Shown here piece after piece: positions 34,776 through 44,273 of a stretch of 64,000 nucleotides of DNA (position 1 is its first letter; each line of letters begins with the position of its first letter). Below the pieces are notes generated by a model, which ran no database searches, was not told where the DNA came from, and worked only from the letters and a program-made list of their open reading frames with translations. Both the position numbers and the translations under genes were made by a program. The stretch spans positions 62,001-126,000 of the forward strand of contig NZ_QWDC01000005.1 of NCBI RefSeq assembly GCF_003432115.1, written 5' to 3'. The stretch is from Mucilaginibacter conchicola. GTDB lineage: Bacteria; Bacteroidota; Bacteroidia; Sphingobacteriales; Sphingobacteriaceae.

Positions 34776-36167
34776 ATGAGATACTTACTTGTCATCATAC
34801 TGCTTTTTGCAGCGGGTTCTTCGGCTATTGCGCAAACCACCGATAGTTTATCGTTTATCAAATCCAAACGCATGTCTGATGCCGACCTTGAGAAAAAAAA
34901 GGAAGGGGCTTTTGTAACCGGGCTGCCAGATCTTTCGTCAGATCCTGTTACAGGCTTCGGGTTCGGTGTTCGAACCAATATATTTTTCAACGGTAAACGG
35001 GATAATCCGCTTTTTCCGTATACGCCATACCTGATGAAGTTAAAAGCCAATGCAGCGTATTACACTTCAAATGCAAAAGAACTGGTACTGGGGTTAGATA
35101 TGCCGTATTATAAAGGCAGCCGCTGGCGTTTACGGGCCGATCTTAAACTTCAGCAAAACCCTGCAAACCTTTATTTCGGCCTAACCCAACAAACACTTGG
35201 CGCATTAAGCCTGCCATCAGATCCTGCTGTTACTTTCAATAAATATGAAGCTTTTGATAAAGCGAGGCAAACAGTGCGCCCAGGCGGCGCGGGCGAGGCA
35301 GCACAGGTAACCGATGCACTTTCTAATCGTTTCAGGGAAACAGAGTTCATGCTTAATTTGAAAGCAGATTACGCTTTAGGCAAAAAAGGCAAATTCAGGC
35401 TGATGGGTGGGTATGAGATACAACACCTCAACTACAAAACATTTGAGGGCTTTGAAACCGACGCTATAAAACCGGGAAGCGGTGATGAAGTTAAAGCACC
35501 AAATGGTTTCTCATTACTTAAAAGAGATTTTGAGCAGGGGCGCGCCAAAGGCCTTAAAGGTGGTTGGGTATCACTTATCCAAACTGCATTGATATATGAT
35601 GTGCGCGATTTTGAACCAGACCCCACCCGTGGTGCTTACCTGGAGCTTTCTAATGAATTTTCAGACCAGATCATCGGCTCTCAGTTTTCATTTGATAAAG
35701 TGTTTATTCAGGGCAGATACTACCAAAAATTACCGTTTGGTAAACGTACCGTTCTTGCAGGCCGGGCAGCGGTTGGTAATATCTTTGGCGATAATGCCCC
35801 GTTCTTTGAATTTCAGGACCAATGGTCGCCCGATGGTAGCATCAACGCTTTGGGCGGCAAACAATCCTTAAGAGGTTATCGTGCAAACCGCTTCCTGGCC
35901 CGGTCGTTATGGTTTGCCAATGTTGAACTGCGTGTTAGATTGGCCGAAGCACGCCTGGGTAAACAATTCTTTGGTTTCGGTGTGGCCCCTTTCTTTGATG
36001 CCGGCACGGTACGCGACAGATGGCAAGATCTTAATTTCAAAAACATCAGAATCTCTTACGGAGCCGGTGCCAGGATAGCATGGAATCAATCAACCATTAT
36101 ATCATTTGACTATGGCTTATCTAAAGAAGACAAACTGTTTTTCTTCGGCATAGGGCAGGCGTTTTAA
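34776..36167 (+). CDS. BamA/TamA-like outer membrane beta-barrel protein (surface antigen D15 type)
   Basis: 463 residues from the ATG at 34776, chosen because it starts a signal peptide (MRYLLVIILLFAAGSSAIA); 13 upstream codons are dispensable. The body is a 16-strand-like barrel with blocks GFGFGVRTNIFF, YDVRDFEPDPTRGAYLELS, GRAAVGNIFGDNAPFFE, LGGKQSLRGYRANRFL (the conserved LRGY loop of D15 proteins) and a C-terminal phenylalanine after FFGIGQ. POTRA domains are absent. It is a stand-alone outer-membrane barrel, possibly a transporter or assembly helper. Confidence 0.82.
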   Translation: MRYLLVIILLFAAGSSAIAQTTDSLSFIKSKRMSDADLEKKKEGAFVTGLPDLSSDPVTGFGFGVRTNIFFNGKRDNPLFPYTPYLMKLKANAAYYTSNAKELVLGLDMPYYKGSRWRLRADLKLQQNPANLYFGLTQQTLGALSLPSDPAVTFNKYEAFDKARQTVRPGGAGEAAQVTDALSNRFRETEFMLNLKADYALGKKGKFRLMGGYEIQHLNYKTFEGFETDAIKPGSGDEVKAPNGFSLLKRDFEQGRAKGLKGGWVSLIQTALIYDVRDFEPDPTRGAYLELSNEFSDQIIGSQFSFDKVFIQGRYYQKLPFGKRTVLAGRAAVGNIFGDNAPFFEFQDQWSPDGSINALGGKQSLRGYRANRFLARSLWFANVELRVRLAEARLGKQFFGFGVAPFFDAGTVRDRWQDLNFKNIRISYGAGARIAWNQSTIISFDYGLSKEDKLFFFGIGQAF

Positions 36168-36272
36168 ACACAGGGATAATAAATCCGATACATATTTTTC
36201 ATTAAATAAATCGATTTAGCAAAAATACCTTATACTTGCTTACCAATTATCCTTAACCATAAGCAAACCCCG

Positions 36273-38465
36273 ATGAGACCAATAAACAGAAACTTCCTGT
36301 TCTTTAGTATAGCTATTTTGTGGCAAAGCCTTACGGCTTTGAGCGCCAGCGCCCAGATCACAAAAATATCAGATGGTATACAAATTACCGCCGGCGATAA
36401 TTATATCTCCATTTTGGCGATCAATGGCTCAGCTTTCTGCATCGGCGTAAGCAAAGCCCCTGCCGCACAGATCAACAGCGTATTTATTGAAAAGGCTAAA
36501 GCAGCTACCCCGTACACGGTGGTATCGGCCACCCCGTTTTACGGTATCAAAACGGCTTATGGTAAACTACTCGTCAATACTAAAACACAAACATGGCAGC
36601 TGTACGGTGCGGCGGGCAGTGTACTTATCAATAACGGATCCTTTTCTGTTGCTGATGGCGAAGTGCAAATAACCACACCTTCAAAAGGCCTGCTTTATGG
36701 ATCGGGCAATAAATCCACCAAAAATCTGGAGAAAACCGGCTCATCATCAACCACGGGCAATGGCATTACCGATGTGCCGTACTTTTGGAGCAGTGCGGGT
36801 TTCAGCTCGCTGGGGGTATCGGTTAATGATAACAAACCAGCTACCTGGAAACAGGATAAAAACAGCAACAACATCATCTGGACGTTTGCGGGTAAAGCAG
36901 GCAACCTTTATCTGTGGCCTGCAAAAAACCTGTACAATGCAGCCAGTGGCTACGTAAAATTAACGGGCAAACCCAAACTGCCGCCCAAATGGGCTTTGGG
37001 TTACCTGCAAAGTCAATGGGGATGGACGGATAGCGCTTACATTGCAAATGTTGCGCACGAGTTTCGCTCACGCAAATTACCGGTTGATGCTTTTATAATA
37101 GATTTTGAGTGGTACACCGGCTTCCCCGATTACTTTATGAAGAAAGAGGGCAGCGACGGCTTTAACGATTTTGGTTTTAGCCCTAAACTATTCCCCCACC
37201 CTGCCAAACAACTTACTGATCTAAAAAATGAGGGTATACATTTTATAGGCATCCGCAAACCGCGGTTAGGGAATAAATTATTCCTCGATACGGTAAGAAA
37301 AAACGGATGGCTCAACAGCCCAGATAATCCCGATGCCGACCGCGACCTCAACTTCAATAACGCGGGGCTGCGCAAATGGTATGGCAAAAAAAGTAAGCCG
37401 CTGTTAGATGCAGGCGTTGAAACCTGGTGGAACGACGAAGGCGAATCATACTACACCTGCTACTACGGATGGAATACGGCCCAAAATGATCTGCTGGCAT
37501 CTGCCCGCCCCAACCAGCGCTTTTTTACGCTAAACAGGGCATTTAGCCCTGGAAACCAGCGCTTTGGCTACTGCACCTGGACGGGAGATATTCTCTCTAC
37601 CTGGTCATCGCTTAATGATGTGCCTAAAGATCTGCTCAACTTTAGTCTGGCAGGCATGTATTATGGCTCGTGCGATATTGGTGGCTTCTCGGGTTCGCAC
37701 GATAGCCCGGTTACTAAGGAGATGCTGGTGCGCTGGTTTCAGGCAGGGGTATTTTTCCCTGTAATGCGTTCGCACTCCAACATCGAAACAACGCCGCATT
37801 TCCCCTACGCCTGGGGGCCCGATGCCGAAGTTGCCATGCGCAAAGCGCTTAATTTAAGATACAGATTACTGCCATACATTTATAGTCTTGGCCATGAAGC
37901 TTACCAGACCGGTGCGCCAATAATGCGCCCGCTTATAATGGAGTTTGCTACCGATACCACCGTAGCTAACAAAACTGATGAATGGTTGCTTGGCAAAGAT
38001 ATTTTAGCAGCACCGCTACTTAACGAAGGCGGCAAACGTAAAATTTACCTGCCTGCCGATACCTGGTACGATAATGAAACCGGCCGGGCGTTTAAAGGCC
38101 CGATGACAATTTCGGTTGATAAAGCACTTGATGAGGTACCGGTTTACATCAGGGCGGGCGCTATTATCCCGTTGGGGCCTGTTGTGCAGTACACCGGGCA
38201 AAATACCGGCATGGCCTTAGAGCTTCACGTGTATCCCGGTAAAAATGGGAACTTTAATATGGTTGAAGATGATGGCTCTACTTATAACTACACAAAAGGC
38301 AACATCCGCACTACAGCTTTCCGTTGGGATGATAAAACAAAAACCCTGTCATGGAAAGCGACCGGACCTTACACCGGCAACAATGTTTATAAAACGGTAA
38401 AGATCATAACAGGCAAAGCCATAAAAACGGCAAAGCTTACCCAAAACGGCAAGGTGCAATTCTAA
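36273..38465 (+). CDS. Glycoside hydrolase family 31 (alpha-glucosidase/alpha-xylosidase-like)
   Basis: 730 residues. Signal peptide at the start, a GH31 N-terminal beta-sandwich (50-220), a TIM barrel with GWTDSAYIANVAHEFRSRKL, DAFIIDFEWYTG, a nucleophile region VETWWNDEGESY (the Asp of W-N-D aligns with the GH31 nucleophile) and an acid/base region TGDILSTWSSL. A C-terminal DUF5110-like beta domain follows. It should release alpha-linked glucose or xylose from oligosaccharides in the periplasm. It stands alone with the BamA-like gene upstream. Confidence 0.92.
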   Translation: MRPINRNFLFFSIAILWQSLTALSASAQITKISDGIQITAGDNYISILAINGSAFCIGVSKAPAAQINSVFIEKAKAATPYTVVSATPFYGIKTAYGKLLVNTKTQTWQLYGAAGSVLINNGSFSVADGEVQITTPSKGLLYGSGNKSTKNLEKTGSSSTTGNGITDVPYFWSSAGFSSLGVSVNDNKPATWKQDKNSNNIIWTFAGKAGNLYLWPAKNLYNAASGYVKLTGKPKLPPKWALGYLQSQWGWTDSAYIANVAHEFRSRKLPVDAFIIDFEWYTGFPDYFMKKEGSDGFNDFGFSPKLFPHPAKQLTDLKNEGIHFIGIRKPRLGNKLFLDTVRKNGWLNSPDNPDADRDLNFNNAGLRKWYGKKSKPLLDAGVETWWNDEGESYYTCYYGWNTAQNDLLASARPNQRFFTLNRAFSPGNQRFGYCTWTGDILSTWSSLNDVPKDLLNFSLAGMYYGSCDIGGFSGSHDSPVTKEMLVRWFQAGVFFPVMRSHSNIETTPHFPYAWGPDAEVAMRKALNLRYRLLPYIYSLGHEAYQTGAPIMRPLIMEFATDTTVANKTDEWLLGKDILAAPLLNEGGKRKIYLPADTWYDNETGRAFKGPMTISVDKALDEVPVYIRAGAIIPLGPVVQYTGQNTGMALELHVYPGKNGNFNMVEDDGSTYNYTKGNIRTTAFRWDDKTKTLSWKATGPYTGNNVYKTVKIITGKAIKTAKLTQNGKVQF

Positions 38466-38513
38466 GCAACCAAATAAATATACCAGGATAAAAGCAGGGC
38501 CGAAACCCTGCTT

Positions 38514-38792
38514 TTATCGGTTACGGAGTAAAGGGTACAATGCCATAAAAGACACGTTTGCCGGTAGTTCAACAGCATATTTCATGGTGGCGAGGAAAGT
38601 TTTGTCGCAAACCTTCTCGTGCTGACCTTTTATCAATTCGCTACCGTTTTTAAGGATGTAATGGAATATTGCGCCATCATCAACAAACAATTTCGATTTA
38701 ACAAAACCCTCGGCCTCGGCAGGCTCGTTAAAACTTGTTTTGCAAAAATAAAAGCCATCAGGCGATTGATAAAATACAGTGTACGGACTCAT
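38514..38792 (-). CDS. Hypothetical 92-residue protein
   Basis: 92 residues, no signal peptide or membrane segment. Recognisable pieces are MSPYTVFYQSPDGFYFCKTS, an acidic middle and a hydrophobic end (FMALYPLL). The family is unknown. It converges on the GH31 gene with a 48-base gap that includes an imperfect AAAGCAGGG/CCCTGCTTT hairpin serving as terminator for GH31. Confidence 0.5.
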   Translation of the reverse strand: MSPYTVFYQSPDGFYFCKTSFNEPAEAEGFVKSKLFVDDGAIFHYILKNGSELIKGQHEKVCDKTFLATMKYAVELPANVSFMALYPLLRNR

Positions 38793-39008
38793 AGAAGCAG
38801 ATGTGGGAATAAGCTTGTAAATGTTTTTGTTGTGTTACCACTCATTACGTGCATAATCAAACGTTGGTTTTGTTTTGCTTATAGCTTTGGGCTATAACTC
38901 ATTCACACAAGTTGTATAGTTGATTATGAATGCGTTACATATCCAAGGTTAACATGTAAAAGAATATGTTTTATTAAATATCTTTAAGCTATCAAACCCC
39001 GCTATCAC

Positions 39009-40061
39009 ATGAAGAAATTAACCCTTGCATTGTTAATCATCACGGCTGCGTTCAGTGCCTGTAACCAGGCAACCAAACCTGCAGGAAACACCGCCGACCT
39101 TAAAACTTATTTAACCGATACCACCAGCGGCGTTAAAACCGGGCAGGTACAGGTGGTGCAGATAAACACGCCCAAGGGTAAATTTAACGTTTGGACCAAA
39201 CGCGTTGGCAACAACCCCAAAATGAAATTGCTGGTACTTAATGGCGGCCCCGGTGCTACACATGAGTATTTTGAATGTATGGAGAGCTTTCTGCCGAAGG
39301 AAGGCATCGAGCTGATCTATTATGACCAATTAGGTTGTGGTAATTCTGATAACCCCAAAGATACTTCGATGTGGAGTCTCCCTCGTTATGTTGAGGAAGT
39401 GGAGCAGGTGCGCCAGGCGCTTAAACTGGATAAGGATAATTTTTATTTACTGGGCCACTCATGGGGTGGCATACTGGCTGCCGAATATGCTTTTAAATAC
39501 CAGGACCACCTGAAGGGCCTCATTATATCAAACATGATGATGAGCTGCCCCGATTATGGCAAATATGCGCAGGAAGTGTTAGCCAAACAGTTTGACCCTA
39601 AAGTTTTAGCCCGCATCCGCGAAATTGAAGCGAAGAAAGATTTTAACAACCCTGAATACATGGCGCTACTAATGCCGAACTTTTACGCCAAACACATTTG
39701 CCGTATCCCGCTGGATAAATGGCCCGAGCCGATGACCCGCTCACTGAATAAGATGAACCAGTCGCTGTACGTAACCATGCAGGGGCCGAGCGAATTTGGC
39801 ATATCAGGCAAGCTTGAGAAATGGGATCGCGTGCCCGACCTGCCGAAACTAAGCGTACCGGTACTGAGCATTGGCGGCCAGTATGATACTATGGACCCGA
39901 AACACATGCAAATGGTAGCGCAAAAAGTACAGAACGGCAGCTACCTGTATTGCCCCAACGGCAGCCACATGAGTTTGTATGATGATCAACAGACTTACAT
40001 GGCCGGCCTCATTAAATTTATTGAGGGCATCAATAACGGCGATAAAAAAGTAACCTTATAG
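39009..40061 (+). CDS. Proline iminopeptidase-like alpha/beta hydrolase (S33), lipoprotein
   Basis: 350 residues. Signal peptide with a lipobox-like end (ITAAFSACNQ), so probably anchored in the periplasm or outer membrane. The S33 set is readable: oxyanion VLNGGPGATHEYFE, nucleophile Ser in LLGHSWGGILAAEYA, Asp in GGQYDTMDP, and His in NGSHMS. Typical substrates are N-terminal prolyl peptides. A plus-strand neighbour is absent; the antiporter gene converges 22 bases away. Confidence 0.88.
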   Translation: MKKLTLALLIITAAFSACNQATKPAGNTADLKTYLTDTTSGVKTGQVQVVQINTPKGKFNVWTKRVGNNPKMKLLVLNGGPGATHEYFECMESFLPKEGIELIYYDQLGCGNSDNPKDTSMWSLPRYVEEVEQVRQALKLDKDNFYLLGHSWGGILAAEYAFKYQDHLKGLIISNMMMSCPDYGKYAQEVLAKQFDPKVLARIREIEAKKDFNNPEYMALLMPNFYAKHICRIPLDKWPEPMTRSLNKMNQSLYVTMQGPSEFGISGKLEKWDRVPDLPKLSVPVLSIGGQYDTMDPKHMQMVAQKVQNGSYLYCPNGSHMSLYDDQQTYMAGLIKFIEGINNGDKKVTL

Positions 40062-40082
40062 TATCAGCGAACATGCGGGATG

Positions 40083-41699
40083 CTAATCAATTTCATCCTG
40101 CATGTTTTCTTCTTCCAGATCAAGCCGGTTCTCTATCAGGCGGATCACATCATCATCAAAACCTTCTTTTCTTCTGAAATAATGTAGTTTGCTCCGCTCC
40201 TTTTCGGTAACAGCGGTCATTATTTTTCTGAACTCGCTAACCAGTTTATTGGCACGTTGGCGTTCGCCGTCGCCTTTTACAGAGCACTCCAGCAGGTCTA
40301 TTTTGTGTTTCATAAACTCGTACTTGTGCAGCAACAGCGGGTTGGTGTGCATTTGGTCGCCGTATTTTTCTTCCATTTCGGCCACGGCGGTGGTCATCAG
40401 TTTTAGCTCTATCTCTACTATTTGCTGGTCATCCGGTCGTTGGTCTATCGAGCTATCAGGCTTAACTTTCCTTATCACCAACGGAAGGAACAAGCCCTGC
40501 CCTACCAGTGTAACCACAATGGTAACAAAGGTGATGAACAAGATTAGATTACGATGCGGAAAGGCTTCGCCGCTTTTTAATAACAAAGGAATAGATAAGG
40601 CCGAAGCCAACGATACTACGCCACGCATCCCCACCCAGCTTATGGTAAGCGGATTGCGCCAGCCGGGGTTGTTTTGCGCCACGGTAATATAGCGGCTCAT
40701 AAATTTGGTAAACACTCCGGTAAATAATCCGGCTATCAATCTGGCAACAATTACTACTAAAGCTATAACCAGGGCAATTACCAGCGCATTACCCATACTT
40801 ACAGAGCCTATGCCGCGGGTAATATCCGGCAGTTGAAGGCCTATCAGGAAAAACACTACGGCATTGAGGATAAATACGATGGATGACCATAACGCCCCCG
40901 AGCGCAACCTGCTGCTGTGAGAAAACACAAAGTGGTTTTGATAGGCAATAAACAAACCGCCACTTACCACAGCCAACACACCCGACGAGTGCAGCTCCTC
41001 TGCCGCTATATATATAATATAAGGTATCACCAGCGATATGGCAATATCCAGATTGGCTGTAGTTGGCAGCCATTTATAAATAGCATAAAACAACAAGCCG
41101 AACAGCAAGCCTATCACAATACCCGATATTACTACCAGCATAAAGCCACCGGCAGCCTCACCCCAGGAGAAATGACTGGTAAGGATAGCCGCCAAAGCAA
41201 ACCTGAATATGGTTAAGCTGGTAGCATCGTTAAGCAAACTTTCGCCTTCTAATATAGATACCATGCCTTTGGGTAGCTTTACGTATTGCAAAACGGCGGT
41301 GGCCGCAGCAGCATCAGGCGGAGAAATAATAGCTCCTAACAAAAAACCCTGCTCCAGCGTAAAGCCGGGAATCAACCAGTGGCTAACGAACGCAACGGCA
41401 ACTGCGGTAAATATCACAAAGCCGATGGACATACCGCTGATGATGCGGCGCCAACGCCATAATGCCTTTAACGACATGTTTTGCGCGGCATCATACAATA
41501 TAGGCGGCAGTATCACCAGGAAAACCAGGTTAGAGTCGATATGAATAGTGGGCACGCCCGGCACAAAGCTTAGTATAAGGCCGGCCAGCGTTAAAAATAT
41601 GGGGTAAGCAATTTTCAGCTTATTGGCCAGCAATACCAGTAACGATACACTGAACACCAAACCAAGGCAAAGCACCAGTACTGAGTGGGTATTTTCCAA
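40083..41699 (-). CDS. CPA1-family Na+/H+ antiporter (NhaP-like)
   Basis: 538 residues with about 12 transmembrane segments in the first 400. The ion-binding block PPDAAAATAVL and the motif GESLLNDATSL match CPA1 antiporters. The C-terminal ~130 residues are cytosolic and helical (DQQIVEIELKLMTTAVAEME), probably regulatory. It exports sodium (or potassium) in exchange for protons to keep pH and ion balance. It has no operon partner. Confidence 0.93.
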   Translation of the reverse strand: MENTHSVLVLCLGLVFSVSLLVLLANKLKIAYPIFLTLAGLILSFVPGVPTIHIDSNLVFLVILPPILYDAAQNMSLKALWRWRRIISGMSIGFVIFTAVAVAFVSHWLIPGFTLEQGFLLGAIISPPDAAAATAVLQYVKLPKGMVSILEGESLLNDATSLTIFRFALAAILTSHFSWGEAAGGFMLVVISGIVIGLLFGLLFYAIYKWLPTTANLDIAISLVIPYIIYIAAEELHSSGVLAVVSGGLFIAYQNHFVFSHSSRLRSGALWSSIVFILNAVVFFLIGLQLPDITRGIGSVSMGNALVIALVIALVVIVARLIAGLFTGVFTKFMSRYITVAQNNPGWRNPLTISWVGMRGVVSLASALSIPLLLKSGEAFPHRNLILFITFVTIVVTLVGQGLFLPLVIRKVKPDSSIDQRPDDQQIVEIELKLMTTAVAEMEEKYGDQMHTNPLLLHKYEFMKHKIDLLECSVKGDGERQRANKLVSEFRKIMTAVTEKERSKLHYFRRKEGFDDDVIRLIENRLDLEEENMQDEID

Positions 41700-41811
41700 A
41701 GCAGATGAATTTTTGATTAAGATACAGCAAATAATCTGTACGGATTAAATACAGGACATTTGTATGACTGAACTAAAAAATATACAAAGGGTTTGGGAAA
41801 GTCTTAAAAAA

Positions 41812-41843
41812 AGTAAAGCCCCTGATGGGCAGGGGCCTTTACT
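41812..41843 (+). terminator. Hairpin terminator-like structure
   Basis: Stem AGTAAAGCCCCTG/CAGGGGC with TTTACT (13 bp with a single bulged C) and a 5-base loop. It is followed by AACC rather than a T run. An A-rich run precedes it, so on the minus strand it would be followed by Ts; the antiporter gene, however, starts here rather than ends, so it may belong to a plus-strand transcript. Confidence 0.45.
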
Positions 41844-42376
41844 AACCAATTATAAACCTAAATTATGAGAAGACTTTTTATTAAATTTTGATAGTGTAAA
41901 AGTAACACTATGTTTTTAATTGCGAAAATTTATTTTGTAATTTATTTGTAACATTTTGATTGACAAGTAAATTATTTTATCGCTCTCGCAACGATGAAGC
42001 AAATATATTAACATTTATCAAAACAAACATAATTTTTTAAGTATTTTTTTCAATCATAATCAAAAAAGGAATACTATAACATGGTTTTAACATAAATTTA
42101 ACAGTATAAAACATAAAAAACCATCAAAAAAGCAGTTAACATTGGATAAAAAATCGATAAAAATGATATAAACACTAAATTTTTATATAGTTTTTAATAA
42201 AAAAGGTCTTCAAAACTGATTTTTTATTAAAAACTCAGTCAATTTCATCATCACAACACCTCAACGAACACTCCCGAACACCCAATTGTACGAAAACGAA
42301 CACTTTTTAAGCTTTTAATACGCCGCTGACTATTCTTCGCGACAGCAATTCCTAACTTTTGATACAGTATTTGTAC

Positions 42377-42400
42377 TATACCAATAGCAATATTGGTATA
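42377..42400. promoter_or_regulatory. 10-bp dyad
   Basis: TATACCAATA and TATTGGTATA are exact complements with a GCAA spacer. It is about 125 bases upstream of the small gene at 42525 and could be an operator. Confidence 0.45.
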
Positions 42401-42524
42401 AAAACGCACAAAAAGCGACAATGAGTATGTTGTTGAAAAAAATCTCACACATATTTTAACTTTTTTGGCCCATGCGCCGTTTTTTGGCACTCAATTGGAA
42501 TAGTATCAATCAAACAACGTTACT

Positions 42525-42719
42525 ATGGCTATCGACGAAATAACTGAGACAAACGAGGGAGAGAAAGAATGGGAAAACCCAAAAGAGCCTGAAAAAACCT
42601 CAGACAGCCGCGACAAAGAGCAGGTAGAGAGACAATACAGAGAGGCAAAGCGCAGGCACGATAACTTAACCGAGAACCAAGACGAGGAAAATAACGAAGA
42701 ACAAAAAGATAAAAACTAA
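42525..42719 (+). CDS. Small, highly charged hypothetical protein
   Basis: 64 residues composed almost entirely of Glu, Lys, Asp, Asn and Arg (ETNEGEKEWENPKEPEK, REAKRRHDNLTENQDEEN), so likely disordered and soluble. The start is a clean ATG, and the frame is the only long one in the AT-rich interval. It is followed 35 bases later by the first of two paralogous microprotein genes on the same strand, and the three may be one transcript ending at the hairpin at 43129. Function unknown; a stress-type small protein is a guess. Confidence 0.5.
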   Translation: MAIDEITETNEGEKEWENPKEPEKTSDSRDKEQVERQYREAKRRHDNLTENQDEENNEEQKDKN

Positions 42720-42754
42720 CAATAACTATAACTGAACACAAAAATACTTGAACC

Positions 42755-42865
42755 ATGAAAACTCAAAAAACAGCAACCAGCAAATTAGTAAACCGTTTTG
42801 ATAAGGAATTAATGAACATCCTGATGAGCGACCTGAAAGCTATCAAATCAAAAAAAGCTGCTTAA
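42755..42865 (+). CDS. Microprotein A of a tandem paralogous pair
   Basis: 36 residues: MKTQKTATSKLVNRFDKELM, then NILMSDLKAIKSKKAA. It shares a plan with the gene at 42926: MKT-x-K-x-ATSKLV-x-R-x-D-x-EL-x-N-x-LM-x-DLKA. Both start after a CC or CT just before ATGAAAAC. Conservation between two adjacent copies, with synonymous changes between them, supports real translation. Predicted structure is a single amphipathic helix. Function unknown. Confidence 0.6.
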   Translation: MKTQKTATSKLVNRFDKELMNILMSDLKAIKSKKAA

Positions 42866-42925
42866 TTATATAAGATAACATCTACACCAACATAAAGAAA
42901 CTCACAACACTCAAAACATCTACCT

Positions 42926-43081
42926 ATGAAAACCTACAAACCAGCTACCAGCAAATTAGTTGCGCGTTATGATAATGAGTTGAGAAACTTATTGATGGAA
43001 GACCTAAAGGCTTTCAGAGAGCGCAACCAGTTCACAAGCAACAAACAGAAAGCAGTTCAACAAACTTTGTCTGCCGCCTGA
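42926..43081 (+). CDS. Microprotein B of a tandem paralogous pair
   Basis: 51 residues: MKTYKPATSKLVARYDNELR and NLLMEDLKAFRERNQF, then a Gln/Ser/Lys tail ending TLSAA. The first 31 residues align with microprotein A position by position at about 60% identity. The tail is longer and more polar. The terminator at 43129 closes the unit. No family is recognised. Confidence 0.6.
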   Translation: MKTYKPATSKLVARYDNELRNLLMEDLKAFRERNQFTSNKQKAVQQTLSAA

Positions 43082-43128
43082 TCAACATATATCATCTATT
43101 CTATTTTAAACATTTCACCTTTGAGAAA

Positions 43129-43163
43129 AATAAGGCTCGGCTATTAAGTAGCAGAGCCTTATT
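43129..43163. terminator. Bidirectional terminator between microproteins and lpxB
   Basis: 10-bp stem AATAAGGCTC/GAGCCTTATT with a 15-base loop, A-rich on the left and seven T on the right. It ends the plus-strand microprotein unit and, read on the other strand, overlaps the lpxB stop codon. Confidence 0.8.
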
Positions 43164-44271
43164 TTTTTGAGGTATATTGAATGATGAGTTCTGCCGTTTT
43201 TGCCGAAGCACCGGATTGGCCCATACGTTCATCAAGCAGATCATAGTTGTGCAGCATTTGGCTGCGATAGGTTGCATCATTAAGGAGCTTATCCAGTTCA
43301 GTTCTGATAGTTGCGGGGTTGCAGTCTTCCTGTATCAGTTCTTTCACCACCAGCTTGTCCATTATCAGGTTCACCAGCGATATAAATTTGATCTTAACCA
43401 GCCTACGTGCAATACCAATGGTGAGCGCATTGCCCTTATAAAGCACCACCTGCGGCACATTAAACAAGGCCGTCTCCAGCGTGGCCGTGCCGGATGCTAC
43501 TAAAGCAGCGTCCGCGTTATGCAAAAGATCATAAGTACTGTTGAATATTACCGGCACATCCGCACCGTCCATGTATTGTTTATAGTAGTCCGCGTTAAAT
43601 GAGGGCGCACCGGCAATCACCAGGGCATAGCCGGCAAATTGCTGCGCGGCGGCAAGCATATCGGGCAGTAAACGGCTTATCTCCTGTTTGCGGCTACCGG
43701 GCAGCAGGGCAATTATTTTTCTATCCGCGAAGTGGTTTGTTTCCCTGAAGTTTACATCGGGCTTAAAGGCATCAACTGCGTCCAGTAACGGGTTGCCTAC
43801 GTAATCGATATCCATCCCCCACTCTTTGTAAAAAGGAACCTCAAACGGCAGTATACAAAACAGATGGTCTACAATACGTTTTATTTTAAGAACCCGTTTC
43901 TGGTTCCATGCCCAAACTTTTGGGGAGATGTAATAGCAAACCAGCAGGCCATGCTCTTTGGCAAATTCGGCGATCTTTAAATTAAAGCCCGGAAAATCTA
44001 TCAGTACCAACACATCGGGCTGGTAGCTGAGGATATCCTGCTTACAGGTTTTTAGGTTTTTAAGGATAGTCTGCAAATTCATCACCACCTCAACAAAGCC
44101 CATAAAAGCCATATCGGCATAATGCTTTACCAGGGTACCGCCTTCTGCCTGCATCAGGTCGCCGCCAAAGTACCGGAACTCTGCATCGGCATCCCGTTCT
44201 TTTAAAGCTTTCATGAGATTTGCCCCGTGCAGATCGCCCGAAGCCTCGCCGGCCACCAGATAATATTTCAT
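43159..44271 (-). CDS. lpxB: Lipid-A-disaccharide synthase
   Basis: 370 residues. It joins UDP-diacylglucosamine and lipid X to make the lipid A disaccharide on the inner face of the cytoplasmic membrane. LpxB hallmarks: VAGEASGDLHGANLMKAL at the start, DVLVLIDFPGFNLKIAEFAKEH, VCYYISPKVWAWNQKR, ALLPGSRKQEISRLLPDML and ASGTATLETALFNVPQVVLY. It follows the small membrane-protein gene after 2 bases, and that gene overlaps surE, so the three form one operon. Confidence 0.96.
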   Translation of the reverse strand: MKYYLVAGEASGDLHGANLMKALKERDADAEFRYFGGDLMQAEGGTLVKHYADMAFMGFVEVVMNLQTILKNLKTCKQDILSYQPDVLVLIDFPGFNLKIAEFAKEHGLLVCYYISPKVWAWNQKRVLKIKRIVDHLFCILPFEVPFYKEWGMDIDYVGNPLLDAVDAFKPDVNFRETNHFADRKIIALLPGSRKQEISRLLPDMLAAAQQFAGYALVIAGAPSFNADYYKQYMDGADVPVIFNSTYDLLHNADAALVASGTATLETALFNVPQVVLYKGNALTIGIARRLVKIKFISLVNLIMDKLVVKELIQEDCNPATIRTELDKLLNDATYRSQMLHNYDLLDERMGQSGASAKTAELIIQYTSKK

Positions 44272-44273
44272 GT

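Larger units (their letters stand above)
41700..42524. other. 0.8-kb AT-rich intergenic region
   Basis: No gene longer than a few codons is supported. It contains a terminator-like hairpin (41812-41843) followed by an 8-codon frame after a leader-like sequence, a perfect 10-bp dyad (42377-42400) and a GGCAC/TTGG pair near 42484-42499 that resembles an imperfect sigma-54 promoter (one base short in spacing) ahead of the small gene at 42525. Confidence 0.45.

Noticed and set aside
42251..42490. 79-codon minus-strand frame in the AT-rich interval
   Set aside because: It runs through the dyad and promoter-like sequences; no motif, and codon use is unlike neighbours.
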